Positions 53,209 through 62,254 of a stretch of DNA of 64,000 bases are shown one piece after another. Each line of letters starts with the position of its first letter. The stretch's first letter is position 1. Below the pieces are notes generated by a model. That model was not told the DNA's origin. It searched no databases and was given only the letters and a program-made list of their open reading frames with translations. The stretch covers positions 62,001-126,000 of the forward strand of contig NZ_NOIH01000015.1 in the NCBI RefSeq assembly GCF_002245655.1. The letters are read 5' to 3'. The position numbers and the translations under genes are program-made. This stretch comes from Thauera propionica (GTDB lineage: Bacteria; Pseudomonadota; Gammaproteobacteria; Burkholderiales; Rhodocyclaceae).

Positions 53209-53982
53209 ATGAACGCACCACCGGTGCAACAGCGCCGACTGTCGGACGACATCGTCGACCGCATCGAAACCCTGATCCTCGAAGGCGCGCTGAAGCCCGG
53301 CGAAAAACTGCCGGCCGAGCGCGCGCTGGCCGAGGAGTTCGGCGTGTCGCGCCCCTCGCTGCGGGAGGCCTTGCAGAAGCTGGCCGCGCGTGGACTGCTG
53401 GTGAGCCGTCAGGGCGGCGGCACTTTCATCAGCGCGGAGATAGGCTCATCCTTCCGTGACCCACTGCTCGCCCTGCTGGAGAACAATCCCGAAACCCAGC
53501 GCGACCTGCTGGAGTTCCGCCATACGCTGGAAGGCTCGTGCGCCTACTACGCCGCGCTGCGCGCGACCGCGCCCGATCGCGAGCGCCTCACAGCGGCCTT
53601 CGACCGCGTCGTGGACTGCCATGCACGTCCGCCGGGCAAGGTCACGCGCGCAGAGGAAGGCGCGGCCGACGCACACTTCCACCTCGCCATCGCCGAAGCC
53701 AGCCACAACGCCGTGCTGCTGCACACCATCCGCAGCCTGTTCCAGTTGCTCGAACGCAGCGTGGTGACAAACATCGGCGGCATGTATCCGCAAGGCAGCG
53801 ACGTGCGCGACGCGCTGATGGACCAGCACCGGGAACTCTACCGGGCGATCATGGACGGCCGCGCCGACGATGCGCGCGCGCTGTCGAGCCGGCACCTGCT
53901 CTACGTGCAGGACGTGCTGGCCGAAGCACGGAACGCGGTTCGCCGGACGGAACGCGCCAGCCGCCGGCGGATGCAGGCCTGA
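53209..53982 (+). CDS. lldR: FadR-subfamily GntR regulator (LldR/PdhR-like)
   Basis: A 257-residue repressor. The N-terminal winged helix (about 12-78) shows GEKLPAERALAEEFGVSRPSLREAL in pieces, the GntR recognition region; the C-terminal all-helical FCD ligand domain has the metal/ligand residues in DAHFHLAIAEASHN near residue 165 and the final SRHLLYVQDVL. AAGGA lies 8 bases before the ATG at 53209. Divergent placement from lldP-lutABC and the matching operator indicate a lactate-responsive role. Naming it lldR follows from this context. Confidence 0.85.
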   Translation: MNAPPVQQRRLSDDIVDRIETLILEGALKPGEKLPAERALAEEFGVSRPSLREALQKLAARGLLVSRQGGGTFISAEIGSSFRDPLLALLENNPETQRDLLEFRHTLEGSCAYYAALRATAPDRERLTAAFDRVVDCHARPPGKVTRAEEGAADAHFHLAIAEASHNAVLLHTIRSLFQLLERSVVTNIGGMYPQGSDVRDALMDQHRELYRAIMDGRADDARALSSRHLLYVQDVLAEARNAVRRTERASRRRMQA

Positions 53983-54075
53983 ACGCCAAGACGGCGGCAG
54001 TGCAGCGGAAACTCGACCCGCTTGCCTACCCGGGCCGAAACGCCCGGACAGAAGCAGGTACCAGCCCGGGGCAGT

Positions 54076-55356
54076 TCAGTCCCGGACTGCGGCGCGCAAG
54101 GCGGCGAGCGCCTTCTGCCCCGCGCGGCCATCTGGCTCGAGGCCTAGCTCGGCCTGCACGGCCTTGAGCGCCTCGCGCGTGCGGCTGCCGATCATGCCGT
54201 CCGCTTCGCCGATGTCGTGGCCGCGCGCAATCAGCAGCGTCTGCAGTTCGCGCCGCTCGGCGCGCGACAGGCCCGGGTCGTCCGTCGGCCAAGCGGTCGT
54301 GAAAGCCGCGCCGCCGCGCAGCCGGTCCGACAGATGGGCGATCGCCAGCGCGTAGCTTTCGGCCGCGTTGTAGGAATACAGCGCATCGAAGTTGCGCGTG
54401 ACGAGGAAGGCCGGCCCATCCGCCCCCGCCGGCAGCAACAGGCCGGCCGGCGTCTGTCCCGGCGGCAGTGCGCCACCATCGATACGCTTCACGCCGCGCG
54501 CGGCCCACTGCTGCATCGGCTGCTTGTTGCGTCGGCCCGCCTCCGAAGTATCGAAACCCGCCGGCAAGGCGACCTCGAAGCCCCAGGGCAACGCGCTGTT
54601 CCAACCCGCGCGTTTCAGGAAATTCGCGGTGGAAGCCAGCGCGTCCGGCACGCTGTCGACCAGGTCGCGACGGCCATCGCCGTCGAAATCCACCGCCAGG
54701 CGCATGAAGGTCGAGGGCATGAACTGCGTATGGCCGAAGGCGCCGGCCCACGAGCCGGTGAGGCGCTCGGGGGCGACGTGACCTTCCTGGATGATCTTCA
54801 GCGTGGTGAAGAACTCGCCGCGGAAGAAGGGTTGGCGCCGCCCGAAGCAGGACAGCGTCGACAGCGAGGTCAGCAGCGGACGCGAGCCGAAGTTGCGCCC
54901 GAAGTTGCTCTCCACGCCCCACACCGCAACCACCGTCGCCGGGTCGACGTCGTATTCGGCTGCAACCTGCGCCAGCACGTCCTTCCATTGCGCCAGCATG
55001 GCCTGTCCGTCCGCGACACGCTCGGCGTCGACCAGGCCGGCCATGTAGTCCCAGATCGGGGTGACAAACTCGGGCTGGGCGTCGAGAAAACCGACGACCG
55101 CCATGTCGGGCGCCAGCGCGGTGGTGTGCTGATCGAAGGTCGCCATCGTAACGCCCTTCGACGCGGCTTCGGCGCGCAGGTCGCGCAGACAGCTGGCGAA
55201 AGCCACTTCGGAAGCCAGCGACGGCGAGGCGAAGACAGACAGGCCGGACAGCGCGCTTGCCAGCAGCACGGCCTGCGAGCGCTTGCGGATTGAGGTCGCC
55301 GCCACGGACGCGCGGACGGCGGCTTGCGAAGGGGAAGAATGTGGTGTCGTGTTCAT
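54076..55356 (-). CDS. Lytic murein transglycosylase (MltB family) with peptidoglycan-binding domain
   Basis: A 426-residue periplasmic enzyme that cleaves peptidoglycan glycan strands. After a long N-terminal region with a signal peptide (hydrophobic AVLLASALSGLSVFASPSLAS ends near residue 49), the SLT_2/MltB domain shows the catalytic glutamate in VWGVESNFGRN near residue 145 and the block GAFGHTQFMPSTFMRLA. The C-terminal 60 residues form a PG_binding_1 domain with TLLIARGHDIGEADGMIGSRTREALK in pieces. It lacks a lipobox, so it is probably soluble. The start at 55356 (MNTTPHSSPSQ) is preferred over a 52-codon extension that overlaps the peptidase gene. Confidence 0.92.
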   Translation of the reverse strand: MNTTPHSSPSQAAVRASVAATSIRKRSQAVLLASALSGLSVFASPSLASEVAFASCLRDLRAEAASKGVTMATFDQHTTALAPDMAVVGFLDAQPEFVTPIWDYMAGLVDAERVADGQAMLAQWKDVLAQVAAEYDVDPATVVAVWGVESNFGRNFGSRPLLTSLSTLSCFGRRQPFFRGEFFTTLKIIQEGHVAPERLTGSWAGAFGHTQFMPSTFMRLAVDFDGDGRRDLVDSVPDALASTANFLKRAGWNSALPWGFEVALPAGFDTSEAGRRNKQPMQQWAARGVKRIDGGALPPGQTPAGLLLPAGADGPAFLVTRNFDALYSYNAAESYALAIAHLSDRLRGGAAFTTAWPTDDPGLSRAERRELQTLLIARGHDIGEADGMIGSRTREALKAVQAELGLEPDGRAGQKALAALRAAVRD

Positions 55357-55469
55357 GGGCTGAATTCTAATCGCGGCAGTCTCGGTGCTCGCGCTCCGGC
55401 ACATTTCGAAACGACCTCCGCCGCGTGGCCACGCTGCCGCCGGCTGGCCGGCGTTATCGGAATCGCGCT

Positions 55470-57530
55470 TCAGTCGCGCAGAACCGGTACGGCCGTGCCC
55501 GGCGCATCCCACACGCCTCGTTCAACGACCCGCCCCGCTTCCGCCACCAGCCAGCTCTGCCCGCCGTAATGCGGTAGCGGGCGCTGGAGCGCAGCGAGTT
55601 CAGCGACGTCCCGCGCCGATACGACGGCCAGCGTCGTCCCCGCATCGGTACGCAACGTCCATACCTGCGCACCGCCGCGCAGACCAAGCGTCGGCGGACG
55701 CGGCGGCAGGCCGGCGCCGGCCAGCGTGGCATCGACGGCCGCATGCGTGCCGACGAGCAGCGTCCCGTCCGCGGGCGCCTTCAATGCGTCACGCCCGACG
55801 AGCCGCGCCGGACGCTCGAACAGTCGCGCGGCCAGCGTCTGGCCTGTATCGCGCACCGCCACGTCGGCGTCATTCGCAATCACCACCCGCGGCGTCGGCG
55901 CCAGCATCCACTGCCTGAGGATGGGCGGCAGCTGTGCCGCATCGGGCAGACGCCACACCCGCAGCTCGGGATCGAGCCGCAGCGCCTGCGGCACGCGCGC
56001 CACCGTCAGTTCGATGGTTTCCTGCGCACGGGATGAGCTGATCCAGCGCGTTTCGACGCCTTGCTCGGTCTCGAGCCGGACCGGCACGTTCAGCACGTGC
56101 TGCGGCCCGGACTGACGTACGCTGAGTTGCAGCTTTCCCTGTCCACCGTCCGCGACGAATCGCGCCTGCTCGATCGTCACCGCCGCGCCGCCGGGCACCG
56201 TCAGCCACTGGCGGAAGAAGTCGTCCAGCGCACGGCCCGAAGCCTTCTCGAACGCCGCCTGCAACTGCGCCCAGCCGGCGATGCGAAAGCGGTTCTGCGC
56301 CCAGAACAGGCGGATACCCTCGTCGAAGGCCTCGGCGCCGATCAGGTCGCGCAGCATCACGAACACCATCGACGCCTTGCCGTAACCCACGGCCGCGGCC
56401 GCGCCATGGGTGCGCGAGCGGAAGCTCGCCAGCGGCTGGTGCGCATCCGCCGGCAGCGCGGCAAAATCGCGCAGCCAGCCCAGCCGCATCTCGCGCGCCG
56501 CCGCGTCAGACTGCGCTTCCTTATAGGCGTAGTCGGCCATGAAGGTCGTCAGCCCCTCGGACCAGTTGCCGCGCGCGTAGTCGACCAGCACCCCGTTGCC
56601 CCACCAGTTGTGCAGCACCTCGTGGCCGAGCGAGGTGGCGCGGATGAAGGGCAGGCGTAGCACCTGCTCACCAAGGTAGGTCAGCGTGGGCATGCCGAAG
56701 CCCGTGGGCAGCGGGCTGGCGACCACCGAGAACTCGGTGAAGGGATAGGCGCCGATGCGCTCGCTGTAGTGCGCGATGTAGCGGGCACTGTCGCGCAGGT
56801 AGGCGTCCGCCAGGTCCGGCTCGGCGTCCAGCGCGGGCGGGAAATAGGTGCGCAGGCGCAGCGGCTCGGCGCCTTCGCGCGGCACGACCTGTTCCCGCAC
56901 GACCCACGGCCCCGCCATCAGGTCGATACCGTCTGCGGCGTGGGCGAATTCGAAACGCGCGCGGTAGACGCCCTCGCCCTGTCCGTTCCCCGGCGGGAAC
57001 GTCTCCTCGACCAAGCGGCCGGGCACGACAACGCGCTGTCCGCCGGGCACACGGACATCGATGCGGTAGGCGAAGGTCTCGGCCGGTCGCGGGTACCACG
57101 CGCCGCCCGCGGGCAGGTAGCTGCCCGCCTCCGCGGCCATCGGCGGCAGGCCCTGCAGCACCTCGCGATGGTCGAGCCGCGCATCCAGCGCCGGCAGGGT
57201 GCCGCCATAGCGCAGGCGCAGCGTGCCACCGGCCGGCAGCCGGATGCGCCACGCCTTCAGGGCATCGCGCGCACCAACGCCGGCCCGCTCGACGCGCATC
57301 GGCTTGCCGTCGACCTCGGCGGACACGATGCTCAGGCTCGAATGCAGCACGAAGTGGAAGTCGCGCTCGGTCGGGCGCAGTTCCGCATCGACCTGCAGGC
57401 TGCGCCGCGCCGGATCAAGGTCGACTTCGAGCGATATCGGCCATGTGTCGGCAAGCGCCGGGCGCAACACGCCCAGCAGAAGGACCGCGGCGATGAGGCC
57501 GCGGGAGAAGCCACGGAGGACGTCACGCAC
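55470..57530 (-). CDS. Secreted M1-like zinc metallopeptidase (GTG start)
   Basis: A 686-residue protein with a signal peptide ending near residue 27 (RPALA). The gluzincin site is clear: HEVLHNWWG at 303-311 and the third ligand E325 in NWSEG. The M1 exopeptidase GAMEN motif is missing; the corresponding stretch reads GFGMPTLTYLG, so it may not be a true aminopeptidase. Residues about 540-686 form an extra domain I cannot name. The start is GTG at 57530, 15 bases after the ChaN-PDZ stop, so the two are probably one operon. Periplasmic peptide or protein processing is the likely role. Confidence 0.85.
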   Translation of the reverse strand: MRDVLRGFSRGLIAAVLLLGVLRPALADTWPISLEVDLDPARRSLQVDAELRPTERDFHFVLHSSLSIVSAEVDGKPMRVERAGVGARDALKAWRIRLPAGGTLRLRYGGTLPALDARLDHREVLQGLPPMAAEAGSYLPAGGAWYPRPAETFAYRIDVRVPGGQRVVVPGRLVEETFPPGNGQGEGVYRARFEFAHAADGIDLMAGPWVVREQVVPREGAEPLRLRTYFPPALDAEPDLADAYLRDSARYIAHYSERIGAYPFTEFSVVASPLPTGFGMPTLTYLGEQVLRLPFIRATSLGHEVLHNWWGNGVLVDYARGNWSEGLTTFMADYAYKEAQSDAAAREMRLGWLRDFAALPADAHQPLASFRSRTHGAAAAVGYGKASMVFVMLRDLIGAEAFDEGIRLFWAQNRFRIAGWAQLQAAFEKASGRALDDFFRQWLTVPGGAAVTIEQARFVADGGQGKLQLSVRQSGPQHVLNVPVRLETEQGVETRWISSSRAQETIELTVARVPQALRLDPELRVWRLPDAAQLPPILRQWMLAPTPRVVIANDADVAVRDTGQTLAARLFERPARLVGRDALKAPADGTLLVGTHAAVDATLAGAGLPPRPPTLGLRGGAQVWTLRTDAGTTLAVVSARDVAELAALQRPLPHYGGQSWLVAEAGRVVERGVWDAPGTAVPVLRD

Positions 57531-57545
57531 GACAGCGCCCTCTAC

Positions 57546-58766
57546 TCACTTGCGCGCCGGAAAGCGCACGACGAAGTCCAGCGTCTCCTTTTCGCGCCTG
57601 AGCTTCAGCGGCAGCCAGGTACCCGGCGGTTGTTCCCGCACCAGCGCCGCGAGCGCACCCGAACGCTTGAGCGGCGCCCCGGCCGCGTCGACGATGATGT
57701 CGCCGGCACGCAGGCCGGTATGCGCGGCAAGGCTGCCGGCGGTGACCTCGACGATGCGCACGCCGTCGCGATGGTCCTCCATGCTGATGCCCAGCCTGGG
57801 CGGCGGGGCTGGCGAGCGCACCGGCTCCGGCACCGCGAACACCGCATCGGCCAGTCCGGCGACGACCTCCGCGCAAGGGGTCGATGCAGCCAGCGGCAGC
57901 AGCTGTCCGACCTCGGTCGTACCCAGCGCCTTGAGCTGATGCGCGACACCGTGGCCGAAGCGCACGTGACCGCTGCCCATGATGCCGACCGCCAGCGGCG
58001 CACGCCCCTCCCCGCCCGCTGCCTTGTCGCGTGCCGACACCAGCGCCTCCGCCATCGCACGGTCCCAGGCCAGTTGCGATTCGACGAAGTTGCGGAAGGC
58101 GGGCTCCTCGCGCGACGCCTCCTTGTCGCCACGGCCGCGCATGCGCGCATGCTCGCGGTGGATGCCGAACAGGAAATCGACGTAGGCCGGCGGCGGCTCG
58201 GCGGCCCGGCCCACGCCCTCGCGCTCGCCCTCTGGCACCGCGTCCCAGCCGCGGGTGGCGATGCTGCGTGTCAGGCCCTGCTCGACATTGAGCGCCACCA
58301 TCGGCACGCGGTTGAGGCGCGCGAAGTGGAACAGCGGCAGGTACAGCTCGGCAGGCATGCTCCACACCTTGTCCCACTCGGCCTGTTCCAGGAACTGGCG
58401 CTCGGACAATTCGCCCGCCACCCAGCGGTCCAGCGCCGGCTGCACGCGGCGCGGGAACATCTCGAAGCCGATCACCATGTCAGGGCGTTGCGCGTGCAGC
58501 GCCGCAAGCATCTGCAACTGCCAGCGGTGATGGTCGGCGTCGTCGTGCTGTTCGCCGAGCAGCACGACCTCGCGCTGCGCCATCGACGCCACCAGCGGCG
58601 CAACTGCCGCACCGGCCCGCACGCCGTCGGCGTCGATCGCGGTCCAGGTGCCGGGCTGCAGGCAGGTCGCGCCGTCATCCGCCGCAAAGACCGTGGCCGC
58701 AGGCAGCGCCACGGCCACGAGCGCAGGAAACAGGAGGCGGGAAAGAAGCAAGCGGGCGGCGTTCAT
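57546..58766 (-). CDS. ChaN-family protein with C-terminal PDZ domain
   Basis: A 406-residue exported protein. A signal peptide (LLFPALVAVALPAATVFA) ends near residue 28. The main domain is ChaN-like (Tiki/EreA fold, heme-binding lipoprotein family), with VVLLGEQHDDADHH near residue 66, VIGFEMFPRR near residue 97 and MGSGHVRFGHGV near residue 268. Residues 324-406 form a PDZ domain (RLGISMED, GLRAGDIIVDAAG). There is no lipobox cysteine at the cleavage site, unlike classical ChaN lipoproteins. The PDZ domain suggests peptide-tail recognition. It lies 15 bases before the M1-like peptidase gene. Heme binding is inferred from the family. Confidence 0.85.
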   Translation of the reverse strand: MNAARLLLSRLLFPALVAVALPAATVFAADDGATCLQPGTWTAIDADGVRAGAAVAPLVASMAQREVVLLGEQHDDADHHRWQLQMLAALHAQRPDMVIGFEMFPRRVQPALDRWVAGELSERQFLEQAEWDKVWSMPAELYLPLFHFARLNRVPMVALNVEQGLTRSIATRGWDAVPEGEREGVGRAAEPPPAYVDFLFGIHREHARMRGRGDKEASREEPAFRNFVESQLAWDRAMAEALVSARDKAAGGEGRAPLAVGIMGSGHVRFGHGVAHQLKALGTTEVGQLLPLAASTPCAEVVAGLADAVFAVPEPVRSPAPPPRLGISMEDHRDGVRIVEVTAGSLAAHTGLRAGDIIVDAAGAPLKRSGALAALVREQPPGTWLPLKLRREKETLDFVVRFPARK

Positions 58767-58869
58767 GACCAGCGTCTCGACGGGGCAATGAGTGCGTAGA
58801 GCACGGCCGCTGCGGCGAGTTCCGGCACGGGTCGCGCCGCAGCCGGCCGCGCGTCGCGTGCCAGCGCCG

Positions 58870-59625
58870 TCAGCGCGACGGATCGAAGTGGTCAACCCGG
58901 TCGGTGATCAGGCCTTGCACCCCGATCCCGAGCAGGCGCTCGGCCTCGGCATCGTCGTTGACCGTGTAGGTGAGGAGCGCAAGCCGCTCGGAGCGTAACC
59001 AAGCCTCGAAGCGCGTCGTAATGAGTCCGTGGTACGCGACGATGGCAACGCAGCCGAGTCCCAACGCAATGTCGACGCAATCGGGTTCGAGCCGCTCGAT
59101 GAGCAGCGCCCGCGGCAGCGTTGGCGCGCCTTCACACGCTCCGCGCAAGGCTTCGGTGCGAAAGGAGCTCAACAGCGGTGGCAGTCGGCCCCGCCAGTCG
59201 CGCAGCAAGGTCCGGGCGACGACGCGGCCGGTCTCGAATTCGGTACCCGGCGTCGGCTTGAGTTCGACGTTCAGCGCGCAATCCTGCGTCTCGCAGAAAG
59301 ACCGCACCGCTTCGAGGCTCGCCAGCGGCTCGCCGCGGAAAGCCGGCGAATGCCAGCTGCCGGCATCGAGCCGCGACAGCGTCGCCCAGTCCAGGCCGGT
59401 CACGAAGCCCTTGCCGTCCGTGGTCCGATCCAGCGCATCGTCGTGCAGCAGGAAGGGCACGCCATCGGCGCTCAGGCGGACATCGCATTCGAACATGCGA
59501 TAGCCGTGGGCGTGACCGAGACGAAAAGCCGCCAGTGTATTCTCCGGCGCAAGCTGGCCCGCACCGCGGTGGGCGACCCAGCGCGGGTAAGGCCAATTGG
59601 CCGCGTCGATCGGCAATTGCGTCAT
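58870..59625 (-). CDS. ugpQ: Glycerophosphodiester phosphodiesterase
   Basis: A 251-residue cytoplasmic GDPD (UgpQ type) that hydrolyses glycerophosphodiesters to glycerol 3-phosphate and an alcohol. The TIM-barrel signature is complete: HRGAGQLAPENTLAAF near residue 20, ECDVRLSADGVPFLLHDD near residue 45 with metal and catalytic His/Glu residues, then NVELKPTPG near residue 125, and TVNDDAEAERLLGIGVQGLITDR at the end. The frame extends upstream into the NYN gene, but the ATG at 59625 (MTQLPIDAANWPYP) fits the family. It follows the NYN gene by 34 bases. Confidence 0.94.
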   Translation of the reverse strand: MTQLPIDAANWPYPRWVAHRGAGQLAPENTLAAFRLGHAHGYRMFECDVRLSADGVPFLLHDDALDRTTDGKGFVTGLDWATLSRLDAGSWHSPAFRGEPLASLEAVRSFCETQDCALNVELKPTPGTEFETGRVVARTLLRDWRGRLPPLLSSFRTEALRGACEGAPTLPRALLIERLEPDCVDIALGLGCVAIVAYHGLITTRFEAWLRSERLALLTYTVNDDAEAERLLGIGVQGLITDRVDHFDPSR

Positions 59626-59659
59626 TTCGGTTTCAAGACCGGAGGAAAGCCCTGCGCCC

Positions 59660-61009
59660 TCAATTGCCCTCGCCCGTTGCGTCCGCTGGCTTGCGGGTGC
59701 GCCGGCGGGCGGCAGGCTTGCGCGGTTTGGCCGCCTCCGCTTCGGCAGTCGGCGCCTCGGGGGCCGGGGCCGGCGGTTCGACCGGCACCGGCTCGACCGT
59801 AGCCTGGGCGGCAGCCTTGCCGCCACGCTGGCTGGCGCGCGCACGTCCGCTGGACGGCTTGCGCGCGCGGCTTGCCGGCTTGGCTTCGGTCGCCACCGGC
59901 TCGCTGACCGTCGGCTCCGACGCCTTCGACGCGACGGCCTCGATCTCGGCCGGCGCCGAAGCGGCACTGGGCTCCGGTGTCGTGGCCGGCTCGGTCACCG
60001 GCCGCAGTTCCTCAGCCACAGCCTCGGCCGCGCCCCTGCCCTTGCGCCCGCCTGCCGATCGTCCGCGCCCGGCCTTGCGCGCACCTGCGCCACGGCTCAC
60101 GTCGGCCGGCTCGGCGGCCTGCCCCTCCGCCTCGGGCGCCACCGCTACCCTCGCTATGGCTTCGGCCGGCGCCTCGCTCAGCGCCAGCTCGGCCGAGGGC
60201 CGATAGACATAGGTGCCCGACTTCTCGTCGCGCCCCACGGTCAGCAGGCCGCGAGACTGCGCCTCGTCGAGCAGGTTGCCGAAGGCGCGGAAGCCGAAGT
60301 AGCTCTCGTTGAAATCCGGCTTGCGGCGCTTGATCGCCTCCTTGAGCATCGAGGCCCAGATCTTGCCGCTGTCGCCACGCTCGGCCATCAATGCATCGAA
60401 GGTCTCGACCGCAATCTCGATGGCCTTGCCGCGACGTGCCTCGAGCTCCTCCTTGCGTCGCTTCTCCTCTTCCGGCGAACGCTTCGTCGTGGGTTGCGCG
60501 TCACGCGTGTCGCGGCGGGCCGTGCGCTGGCTGTCGCGCACCAGGTCGTCATAGAAGATGAACTCGTCGCAGTTGGCGATGAGGAGGTCCGAGGTCGATT
60601 GCTTCACGCCGACGCCGATCACCTGCTTGGCGTTCTCGCGCAGCTTGGACACTAGCGGCGAGAAGTCGGAATCACCGCTGATGATGACGAAGGTGTCGAC
60701 ATGCGACTTCGTGTAGCAAAGGTCCAGCGCATCTACGACGAGGCGGATGTCGGCCGAATTCTTGCCCGACTGGCGCACGTGGGGAATCTCGATCAGCTCG
60801 AAGTTGGCCTCGTGCATGGACGCCTTGAAGCTCTTGTAGCGGTCCCAGTCGCAATACGCCTTCTTGACCACGATGCTGCCCTTGAGCAAGAGGCGCTCAA
60901 GCACGCGCTTGATGTCGAACTTCTCGTAGTTGGCGTCACGCACGCCGAGCGCCACGTTCTCGAAGTCGCAAAAGAGCGCCATGCTGATGCTGTCGGCGGA
61001 GGACGCCAT
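59660..61009 (-). CDS. NYN-domain RNase-like protein with OST-HTH/LOTUS domain and low-complexity tail
   Basis: A 449-residue soluble protein. Residues 5-160 form a NYN (LabA/DUF88, PIN-like) domain with acidic residues in FCDFENVAL (D15), SADIRLVVDAL (D87) and IISGDSDFSPL (D113, D115), the likely metal site for RNA cleavage. Residues 195-271 look like a LOTUS/OST-HTH domain (WASMLKEAIKRRKPDFNES, FRAFGNLLDEA), thought to bind RNA. Residues 272-449 are a low-complexity Ala/Pro/Glu/Arg tail ending in basic RRRTRKP. The start at 61009 has GGGAG 7 bases upstream; the 64-codon extension is not supported. Its target is unknown. Confidence 0.88.
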   Translation of the reverse strand: MASSADSISMALFCDFENVALGVRDANYEKFDIKRVLERLLLKGSIVVKKAYCDWDRYKSFKASMHEANFELIEIPHVRQSGKNSADIRLVVDALDLCYTKSHVDTFVIISGDSDFSPLVSKLRENAKQVIGVGVKQSTSDLLIANCDEFIFYDDLVRDSQRTARRDTRDAQPTTKRSPEEEKRRKEELEARRGKAIEIAVETFDALMAERGDSGKIWASMLKEAIKRRKPDFNESYFGFRAFGNLLDEAQSRGLLTVGRDEKSGTYVYRPSAELALSEAPAEAIARVAVAPEAEGQAAEPADVSRGAGARKAGRGRSAGGRKGRGAAEAVAEELRPVTEPATTPEPSAASAPAEIEAVASKASEPTVSEPVATEAKPASRARKPSSGRARASQRGGKAAAQATVEPVPVEPPAPAPEAPTAEAEAAKPRKPAARRRTRKPADATGEGN

Positions 61010-61152
61010 GTTTTTCTCCCTGGATATTGGACGCGATGTTACGGCGTGTCGCCGACCCGCGCCACCCGCAGGCCGGGCACGCAACGCCGGCTTTACCTGC
61101 CCGGGATGCTGACTATCATCATATTTCCCCCCACAACAACGAGAGACCGACC

Positions 61153-61680
61153 ATGAACCTGCCCCGCCTCCTTGCCACCTGTGCCCTGCTGACCCTGGCA
61201 ACGGCCAGCCATGCGGCCGAACGCGCCACCGCCTCCATCATCGACCGCCAGGGCCAGACGGTTGGCACGGCGACCCTCGTCGAAGGCCCGCAGGGCGTGA
61301 TGATCCACCTGACGGCGAAGGGCCTTCCGCCCGGGCCCAAGGCGATCCACATCCACAGCGTCGGCACCTGCGAGGACCCGGACAAGGGCTTCGTCGCCTC
61401 GAAGGGTCACCTCAACCCGGATGGCCGCAAGCACGGCCTGATGAACCCGGAAGGGCCGGATGCGGGCGATCTGCCCAACCTCTTCGTGCATGCGGACGGC
61501 AGCGTCGAGGCCGAGCTGTACACGCCGCTCGCCAGCCTCGACGGCCGCGGCGGACGCGCGAAGATTCTGGACGAGGATGGCGCGGCGCTGGTGATCCACG
61601 AGAACCGCGACGACCACGCCACGCAGCCGATCGGCGGCGCCGGCGCGCGCGTCTTCTGCGGCGTGATCAAGGGCGACTGA
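61153..61680 (+). CDS. sodC: Periplasmic Cu,Zn superoxide dismutase
   Basis: Converts superoxide to hydrogen peroxide and oxygen in the periplasm. The 175-residue precursor has a signal peptide ending ASHA at about residue 20. Copper and zinc ligands are seen in IHIHSVGTC near residue 73, KGHLNPDGRKHG near residue 92 and VIHENRDDH near residue 145; the disulfide cysteines are in VGTC and RVFCGVI. The ATG at 61153 gives the signal peptide; the longer frame is an artefact. It begins 143 bases from the divergent NYN gene. Confidence 0.95.
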   Translation: MNLPRLLATCALLTLATASHAAERATASIIDRQGQTVGTATLVEGPQGVMIHLTAKGLPPGPKAIHIHSVGTCEDPDKGFVASKGHLNPDGRKHGLMNPEGPDAGDLPNLFVHADGSVEAELYTPLASLDGRGGRAKILDEDGAALVIHENRDDHATQPIGGAGARVFCGVIKGD

Positions 61681-61684
61681 GGCG

Positions 61685-62254
61685 ATGCTGGTCAGGCGCG
61701 TGTTGCTCTCACTGCTGCTGACGGCGCCGCTCACCGCGCTGCCGTCGGCGCAGCGCGCGCCGCTTCCGACCGGTCAGGGCCAGCCCGTGCAGCTAGCCCC
61801 CGACGGCATCGGTCCGGTGACGCTGGGGCGCGACGTGCATGAAGCGGCACGCATCGCGGCAACACTGGATCCTGCGGCGGCAGCCGTGGGGCCGGGCTGC
61901 GACGCGCGTATCCAGTTCGGCCTGCAGGTCGACCTGCCGCGCGACCTGGCCGGCGCACGGGTCGACGTGATGGCGATGGCCGGTGCCGATGGCCGCATCG
62001 AGGAGATCGTGCTCCAGCCCGTTCAGGGCAGGCTGCGCACGTCGAGCGGCGCAGCCTGCCGCGATGCCGCCGAAGCCTTCGCCGGGCAGTTGATCGGTAC
62101 CCTCGCGGCGTTCAGCGCCGAACCGATGCGGGCGGGCCCGATGACCGACGAGCACTCACTGCGATTCGCGGGCGGCGCCCGCGTGTCCGCGCGCTGGTTC
62201 CGCGGCGGTGGCGACTGCGACGTCGCCCTGCATTTCGGCGCGCCGAACGGCTGA
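61685..62254 (+). CDS. Small secreted protein of unknown function
   Basis: I do not recognise this 189-residue protein. It has a likely signal peptide (RVLLSLLLTAPLTALPSA, residues 4-21), two cysteine positions near GPGCDARIQFGLQVD and SGAACRD, and a late cysteine in GGGDCDVALHF. The body is Ala/Gly-rich with no membrane helix, so it is probably periplasmic. It starts 4 bases after sodC and should be cotranscribed with it. Its last 99 bases overlap the end of the convergent glycosyltransferase gene. Reading frame bias and the operon position support it as real. Confidence 0.72.
   Translation: MLVRRVLLSLLLTAPLTALPSAQRAPLPTGQGQPVQLAPDGIGPVTLGRDVHEAARIAATLDPAAAAVGPGCDARIQFGLQVDLPRDLAGARVDVMAMAGADGRIEEIVLQPVQGRLRTSSGAACRDAAEAFAGQLIGTLAAFSAEPMRAGPMTDEHSLRFAGGARVSARWFRGGGDCDVALHFGAPNG

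Noticed and set aside
56769-58799. A 676-codon plus-strand frame opposite the M1-like and ChaN genes
   Set aside because: No recognisable domain, Arg/His-rich, antisense to genes with clear motifs.
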